Positions 58,542 through 64,000 of a stretch of 64,000 bases of DNA are shown here, piece by piece (position 1 is the stretch's first letter; every line of letters starts with the position of its first letter). Made by a program: the position numbers and the translations under genes. The notes beneath the pieces are model-generated. The model made no database searches. It saw only the letters and a program-made list of their open reading frames with translations, and had not been told where the DNA came from. This DNA comes from Aurantiochytrium sp. KH105 (lineage: Eukaryota > Sar > Bigyra > Thraustochytrida > Thraustochytriidae), in NCBI GenBank assembly GCA_003116975.1, contig BGKB01000025.1:519516-583515 (forward strand), in the 5' to 3' direction.

Positions 58542-58750
58542 CTACCTGTCAATGGACAAAGTAGCATCGAGGGAAAAATCCGCTTCGCAAACCTAACCTA
58601 ACCTGACCTGAAGAGCATCGCATGGTCGGGCAGACTAGTTTTTGGTTCCCCAGGGGCAGTCTCGTCGTGGCCAGCAGTCGCGGAAACTAATCGCCGCCAC
58701 GCGCGGGACTTGAAGCGAGGCGAGGCGAGCCGCGGGATCCCGCATCGACG

Positions 58751-58778
58751 CGGCACGGCACGGCACGGCACGGCACGA
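58751..58778 (+). repeat. (CGGCA)n pentanucleotide repeat
   Basis: Five to six tandem CGGCA units about 65 bp upstream of the hAT-derived ATG. Confidence 0.9.
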
Positions 58779-58841
58779 CTCGACCCAGGCCGAGACCCGC
58801 GCTGGTCCGGGCGAGCCTCTGCGTGGCGCGGACGAGGAAAA

Positions 58842-61700
58842 ATGGCCTCGAAACGCAAGACGCGCGGACGCGAGGTCGGCATGGCGCTGCCGCCGGGCCT
58901 CGGCGGGGAAGGACTCGGCGCGCAGTTTGAGGGAGAGGCAGGACCCGGCGAAGCAGGCACCACCACCGGTGGCGCCGTTGGTGCCGCTGCCGACGCCGGC
59001 GCCGCTGCGGACCTGAGTGTGCATTCAGGCCGCAGGCAACCTACAACGGCAGAGCTGATTAAGGCAACCGACGCAGAGTTCATTCGCAGAACGTGGGAAG
59101 AGCAGTACGAGCGCGTGGGAAAAAAACTTCTCAGCCCGCCGCCGGCGATCGAGAACATTTTCTTCACTCCCGTTAAGACCTCTGTGCTCAAGGCACACGG
59201 GGTCAAGTTCTACGTGCATGAAGACAAGGAAGGCGAATCGGATACGCACTACTTTTTGTGTTTGGCCGAAGATGGTGAGTGCCTGCGGCGTGGGAATGCG
59301 CCCATCATCCGGATCCAAGACTCTTCCACAGCCCGAGCCACAAGGCATCTCAAGATCACCCACGGAGTGATTCCCAACAAAACGCGCAGTGCCGAGGCCA
59401 AACGCGCTGTTGTCGACGCCCGCACAGAAATCATGACGGACTGCGTCAAGTCGGCGCCCAAACGCACACTCCAACATCTCGTAGCGCTCTTGGCGAACCG
59501 TGGATCCTGGTCATATAGCACCTTTAAGCTGCAGGAGTGGCGCGTTCTGTGCCGCCTCTTTGGCGTTGAACGCGAGCTGGCTACGCAAATGGATGTTGTG
59601 CAAATCATGACCGAGCAGTATGCCTACATTCGCAACTCAATTCGTGACCGCATTGCCGCAGCACGCGTTCAGGCCCAAGGCCTTCCCTTCCTTTCTGTCA
59701 GTCTTGATCTCTCCAGCAACCCGATGCAGCGTCGGCGCTTGGTGTCGGTTCGCGTCTCCTTTGTTGGCGAGAACAACGATGTGGAAAGCTACAATTTGGC
59801 CATTCGTTCCTACAAGCCGTGCCGCCAAGTGAGCAAGCACGCTCGCGTCCTCTACCAGTTTCTCGATGGAGTCCTCAAGCATTTTGGTGTCTCTGGCGAC
59901 ATGGTCCTGACTGCCGTTGCTCGCGGCGGGCCCGAGTTGCTGCAGCATCTTTTCGTCAAGGAGATGATCAGCGCTCGCTTCGAGCTGTGTCTCTCTCACA
60001 TTCTGCAAATGGCTGTGCGCGATGCGCTCAATGAGATACGAGAGCTTCTCAACCGGATGGGTGATACCATCGCCTACGTTAGCAAGCTTTCGCACGAGAC
60101 GTTGTTTTTCAATATTCAGCGAGAGCTGTTCAAGACGGAACCTGCGCGTCTGATTCGCTTCGCTGATCAGAACTGGCTCGCCCTCGAGCCGGTTCTCCGT
60201 CGCTTCGTAGATCTCGGGCCGGCCATTGAAGAGTTCTACAAGCGCATCAAGGAAAAGAGTCCCATGCGGGTAAATGAGATGGATGCGGTGCACGAGGTGC
60301 TCAGCATTCTGCAGCCGTTTTACGAGGTGCAAGAAATGTCGCAAGATACCGGACTCGTTTGCCTCGACACGATAGCTTGCCTTCAGAGCGCAATCATTGC
60401 CCTCAAGAACAGGAACCACGTGAGGATGGTCCCTCGCGCGATTCCCAACGGCGAAGGAGCGATTGGCGAGATGTTTCAGGATCGCCCCGTTGCGGAACTT
60501 ACAGAGAGTGCAGCGCGGGCGTCCGTGAAGCTCCTGAGCCAGCTCGACACGAGTTACTTTGATCGTTTCCACGCCGCGCGCGCCTTGCAGGACCACGACC
60601 GCTCGCGTATTCTTCGCTTTGCTCACGAGAATCGCCAGAACGGCGACGCTGTCTACGATGTCAAGGCACAGGAGCTCAAATTTTCCTTTGTCTTCGAGAC
60701 GCTCTTCTTTTTGCACCCCAAGACCAAGTCACTCGAGCTCATTGACGCCATTGTCATGCGACACTTTGCAAACATCTCCTCCACAGAACTGGGAGATCTG
60801 GTCGCGCCGCATGATGCAGCCTCGCATCACCAGCGCATGTTGCGCCAGTACATTATCAACACAGTCGAGGATATGTGCATTCGCGTTGCGGAGATTGCAG
60901 CAGGAGGCGGCCCGCCGCCATCGATGCCGCCGCCGCCGCCGCCCCCCCTTGACGCGCAACAAGCTCGTGGCGTCTCGAGCGTCCCTGCCGACGAAGACCT
61001 CGAGGGTGGACATCACGGGGACCAAGATCTTGGTGGCTCCGTCGAAGCCGTTGCTTGGGATGCTTCTGGCGACGTAGGCTTTGCTAACGGGCCAACCTCA
61101 GTTGCTGGTGTTCCTGCCCGACCCGCGAAACGTGCACGGCAGAGCGCAGGCACCGATTACCTCGATGTGCTCTTTGCTGCCGTCGGGCGCTCCCGGACGG
61201 ACGCGCCTGAGGCACCTCCTGAAGCTCCTGCGGAAGCGCCTCGCGCCCAAGCCCAACGTGAAATTTCGCGTTATGTATCAATGGAGGTCACGGAAGAAAT
61301 GCAGACCTTGCAGGGCGCGGAACTACTTCGCTGGTGGGCAGGCAAAAGCCGGCAATTTCCTCTTCTTTCCACGGTTGCGTTGTGCATGCTCGGCACGATT
61401 CCCTCTTGCGCGGTGAATGATGCGCCGCGACAGAATCGCTCCCGTCTTAGCACGGCAAATGTTGACCTTTCGACGGCTGTTGCGCTCAATAAAGACATTC
61501 TTCCCGAGGAGCTCCACACGATTCCCGTGCTGGGAAGGAAGCAGGCGTCAGATCTTCGCAACGATCTCGAGGCCACCTTTAATTTTCCCGAGCTTGAGGG
61601 GGAGGGTATCGATGACGAGGTCCTTGCGCCGTCGCACGCTTCGGCGGCCGCGGCCGCCGCGCTTGATCTAGGCGAGGACTCTGAAATGGCGGACCTTTGA
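58842..61700 (+). CDS. hAT-transposase-derived protein, probably domesticated
   Basis: A 952-residue intact frame from the ATG at 58842. Residues about 110-170 contain a possible BED-type finger (FLCLAEDGEC, then HLKITH). The core resembles the hAT RNase H domain: SVSLDLSSNPMQRRR has the first Asp, and FELCLSHILQMAVRDAL matches the CxxH helix. The block usually reading TDNASN is TAVARGG here, so the second catalytic Asp appears lost. A Pro-rich and Ala-rich insert precedes a clear hAT dimerisation region (about 808-885) with AELLRWWAGKSRQFPLLS. The acidic tail ends MADL. No inverted repeats or target duplication are visible. A host-recruited DNA-binding protein is inferred. Confidence 0.82.
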   Translation: MASKRKTRGREVGMALPPGLGGEGLGAQFEGEAGPGEAGTTTGGAVGAAADAGAAADLSVHSGRRQPTTAELIKATDAEFIRRTWEEQYERVGKKLLSPPPAIENIFFTPVKTSVLKAHGVKFYVHEDKEGESDTHYFLCLAEDGECLRRGNAPIIRIQDSSTARATRHLKITHGVIPNKTRSAEAKRAVVDARTEIMTDCVKSAPKRTLQHLVALLANRGSWSYSTFKLQEWRVLCRLFGVERELATQMDVVQIMTEQYAYIRNSIRDRIAAARVQAQGLPFLSVSLDLSSNPMQRRRLVSVRVSFVGENNDVESYNLAIRSYKPCRQVSKHARVLYQFLDGVLKHFGVSGDMVLTAVARGGPELLQHLFVKEMISARFELCLSHILQMAVRDALNEIRELLNRMGDTIAYVSKLSHETLFFNIQRELFKTEPARLIRFADQNWLALEPVLRRFVDLGPAIEEFYKRIKEKSPMRVNEMDAVHEVLSILQPFYEVQEMSQDTGLVCLDTIACLQSAIIALKNRNHVRMVPRAIPNGEGAIGEMFQDRPVAELTESAARASVKLLSQLDTSYFDRFHAARALQDHDRSRILRFAHENRQNGDAVYDVKAQELKFSFVFETLFFLHPKTKSLELIDAIVMRHFANISSTELGDLVAPHDAASHHQRMLRQYIINTVEDMCIRVAEIAAGGGPPPSMPPPPPPPLDAQQARGVSSVPADEDLEGGHHGDQDLGGSVEAVAWDASGDVGFANGPTSVAGVPARPAKRARQSAGTDYLDVLFAAVGRSRTDAPEAPPEAPAEAPRAQAQREISRYVSMEVTEEMQTLQGAELLRWWAGKSRQFPLLSTVALCMLGTIPSCAVNDAPRQNRSRLSTANVDLSTAVALNKDILPEELHTIPVLGRKQASDLRNDLEATFNFPELEGEGIDDEVLAPSHASAAAAAALDLGEDSEMADL

Positions 61701-61917
61701 GGGCAAACTCTTTAGCTTTATCCAATCAAAGCATCTGTCCCTCATTCCTTTACATTGTCGATATCATTCTCGCTATCGGTGCGGACATGCCGCACCGCAT
61801 GAGGAACTTTGCGGGACGTCCCGTGGGAGTTTCATGTTGTGCGGATCTCGAGCTCAGCGACAGCAAGAACAAGATTGTTCACGAAAGTTTTCGAAAAAAA
61901 TGTTCCTCTTCGTGCTA

Positions 61918-61958
61918 TTACTTGCCTTGACTTGCCTTGACTTGCCTTGACTTGCCAT
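61918..61958 (+). repeat. 10-bp tandem repeat ACTTGCCTTG
   Basis: About four copies of ACTTGCCTTG about 220 bp after the hAT-derived stop. Related in composition to the CTTGT satellite. Confidence 0.85.
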
Positions 61959-63739
61959 GAGCCTGATCTCACGCTTTCTATCTTCGTCCTTATGCGATCG
62001 CCACGATGCGCCGACGAGCTGGCCGCGGTCTCGCAGTGCAATTGCAGACAGCAGAGGCAAGGCCACTCGCCAGCACAGACAGGCAGATAGACCAAGCAGC
62101 CAGCTGCAGCCAGCCAGGCAGCCAGCCGCGCTTGAGGCGCTGGCCGGAGCTTCCGCGACCGCGTCTCATGAAATTCAGACTGCGGCCCGCACGGAAGCTG
62201 CGCGCCGCGGAGAGGCCGAGGTCTCGAATGTGGCGTGGCAGTCATGCCATGGTGCGACGATGCATGCACGAAACGCGCGGAGTCTGCGCTGGCGCTTGCG
62301 CTCTAGCGAAAGAGGATGGCGTCGCCGAAGTGACCCTGGGCACCGTGATGCCGTCGCGCTTTTCCCGTCGCACATTTTGCAAAGTCTTGTGCGATAGACA
62401 TTATCTTGAAAGTAAAAAATATTGATAAAAAATTTACCTCCGAAAATAATACCTGAACCCGAGTCAAGCAATGTGGAGCCCCATCGCAGGGGTCGCCGAG
62501 CGTCGCGCGGAGTCTCGCGCCGAAATCGCGGGATTCGGCTGCACGCGATGCGGCACGACTCCGCCTGGAAGGCCGGGTGCTCCCGGTGGGGGCAGAGGTG
62601 GCAGAGGGGGCAGGCACGAACGCGCCGCAGCCGGCCATGGCTTGTTGTGATGTTGTTGGCCTGTTTTGGGGGTTGGATTTGTTTGGCTTCCCGGGCAGGA
62701 TTCGATCGATTGACAGATCGATCGGGGGATGGCCTTCGACGCAGACTTGCGCGACCCATCACGCCGCGCCAGGTAGCAGCAGGCTGTGTGATTGGTTGGT
62801 TGCAGTCGGCTGGAGCCCCGATGCGCCTCTGTGGCCTGAATCGAGGGGCGCATCATTGCCGCCTGGCTGATGCTTCGAAGGCTCGACAGATGCCGCATGC
62901 ATCGACTACTTGCTTATACTTGTTCTTCCCCTCACCAATGAGTGTAATGGAGTGCAATGTACCTGTCTTTTCTCCCCATCGATCAAAAGACTCGTCATGC
63001 CATGTCATGTCATGCCATGCATCGGCCATCATGGACAAAATCCGTCCATTCTCGGCAGCTTCGCGATCCCTCGCGAGCTCGCTCCGAGACCGCCGTAGAG
63101 AGGTCGCCCGCCGTCCCTCCCCCTCGCGACTTGCCCCAGAAAGTCTATGACGGTCGCTTCGACCATGACGAGTCTTCCGCTCCACGTCTCGTGCAGGCCG
63201 CACCGCCATCACGGCTTTGGAGCGCGACGAAGTGAGGCTACTCGCCGTCAGTCACCCACAGCGCCTCGCATCGCCCACCTCGCATCGCCCACTTCGCATC
63301 GCATCGCATCGCATCGGCACGCTGCGCTGCCCTGCGCTGCGCCCGCGGGCTGAATGCGTGCGTACGGTTCGGGCCGGGGAGGGCGCGGCGTTGGCCGCGT
63401 GAGGCCGGCTCGACGAGCGGCGATGAAGCCGCGGCGGCAGGAAAGCAACAGCAATGCAGAGTGGAAACGCCGACTTGGCTTCTTGAGCTTGCTTGCTTGA
63501 TCGCGCTTGCTTCAAGTTGCAGTTGCTCGGACCGTGACGGAGCTGGTGCCTGAAGCTTGCCTGGCCGAGGTCCAGCGGCCCGAGCACGGACACGAGTCGA
63601 GCGCAAAACCGCCACCAGAAACCGCAGCAGAGGCAGCTGCAGCCAGCAGGCGGGGCGGCAGCTGAGCAGCGGCGGCTACGGAAGCATCGGCCGAGCGCAC
63701 GTGCACGCCGAGCGAGGCGCCGGCCGACACATCTCCTCC

Positions 63740-63786
63740 GTCTCATCTCATCTCATCCCATCTCGTCTCATCTCATCTCATCTCAA
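63740..63786 (+). repeat. (TCTCA)n pentanucleotide repeat
   Basis: About nine TCTCA/TCCCA/TCTCG units in tandem near the right edge. Confidence 0.9.
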
Positions 63787-63822
63787 CTCCACGCAGCCCT
63801 TCGCATCGCACCGCCGATCGGG

Positions 63823-63854
<32 letters not shown>
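63823..63854 (+). repeat. (GGCA)n tetranucleotide repeat
   Basis: About eight tandem GGCA units, like those at 2216-2250. Confidence 0.9.
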
Positions 63855-64000
63855 CCCGCGCCCCCGCGCCGCTCCGGCGCAGCGAAGTGGAGTCGCCGCA
63901 AGCGAAGTGGAGTCGCGGGGAGCCGGCTCCCGGCGCGCGGAGGCCGGTCCGCGCCGGCATCTGCCTCGATAAAAAGCCCCCCTGAAACAGACGACCAGTG

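Larger units (their letters stand above)
57928..58841. other. Divergent promoter spacer (MAPEG-like / hAT-derived)
   Basis: A 914-bp spacer. It starts with (CTT)n at about 57940-57963 beside the MAPEG-like ATG and includes the 16-bp perfect palindrome AGGCCTAGCTAGGCCT at 58526-58541 and (CGGCA)n at about 58751-58778. I could not find terminal inverted repeats belonging to the hAT gene. Confidence 0.55.
61701..64000. other. Right-edge gene-free region with simple repeats
   Basis: 2.3 kb without a supported gene. It contains (ACTTGCCTTG)n at about 61918-61958, CATGT/CATGC repeats near 62996-63021, GCATC repeats near 63283-63320, (TCTCA)n at about 63740-63786 and (GGCA)n at about 63823-63854. 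It is partly the 3' UTR of the hAT-derived gene and perhaps the promoter of a gene beyond the window. Frames of up to 242 codons are overlapping on both strands and compositionally random. Confidence 0.5.

Noticed and set aside
59637-60716. 359-codon minus-strand frame opposite the hAT-derived gene
   Set aside because: Antisense shadow; the sense strand carries recognisable hAT motifs.
62422-63150. 242-codon frame near the right edge
   Set aside because: Arg/Ser/Cys-rich random composition with overlapping frames on the other strand and no domain.

Overview
This is nuclear DNA from a GC-rich, gene-dense, intron-poor eukaryote. Evidence for a eukaryote: cytosolic HSP70 ending in EEVD, kinesin, cyclin, PARN, PRCC, DNA polymerase alpha subunit B, ribosomal protein S2, a GT-AG intron, and start contexts close to AAGATGGC. 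Intron scarcity, GC-rich coding sequence, Ser/Gln-rich inserts and many short tandem repeats suggest a marine stramenopile of the thraustochytrid (Labyrinthulomycetes) type. That placement is inference; no rRNA or organelle marker is present.

I support 23 protein-coding genes. From left to right: an MIT/coiled-coil protein with NRBF2/Atg38-like layout (+), a Coq11-like atypical SDR (+), POLA2 (-, the only clearly spliced gene), a 4.85 kb gene-free stretch, an E-type cyclin (+), PRCC (-), an unknown C-terminally membrane-anchored protein (+), HSP70 (-), mitochondrial uL29m/MRPL47 (+), a degenerate MoxR/ChlI-type AAA+ relative (-), insulysin (+), a short ABCC transporter (-), a kinesin-7-like motor (+), PARN (-), a METTL7-like methyltransferase (+), a prominin-like pentaspan protein (-), an ABC-F ATPase (+), a betaine-aldehyde-type ALDH (+), RPS2/uS5 (-), a MetF-like protein (+, disrupted by an assembly artefact), a secreted phage-fibre-like protein with a C-terminal S74/ICA self-cleaving chaperone (-), SLC35B1 (+), a MAPEG-like protein (-) and a hAT-transposase-derived protein (+). 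The last 2.3 kb hold only simple repeats.

The layout is unusual. Strand alternates at 20 of 22 adjacent gene pairs, so nearly every gene has one divergent and one convergent neighbour. Divergent spacers (median about 1.0 kb) carry most tandem repeats and candidate regulatory motifs; convergent spacers (median about 0.35 kb) are short. The genes are mostly housekeeping and do not form a pathway operon. The most biologically striking items are the secreted S74/ICA protein with an intact Ser-x4-Lys dyad, the apparently domesticated hAT protein, the alternating orientation, three CACTTGCGC sites at exact 21-bp spacing in a divergent promoter, and a dispersed about 200-bp non-coding repeat present in two inverted copies.
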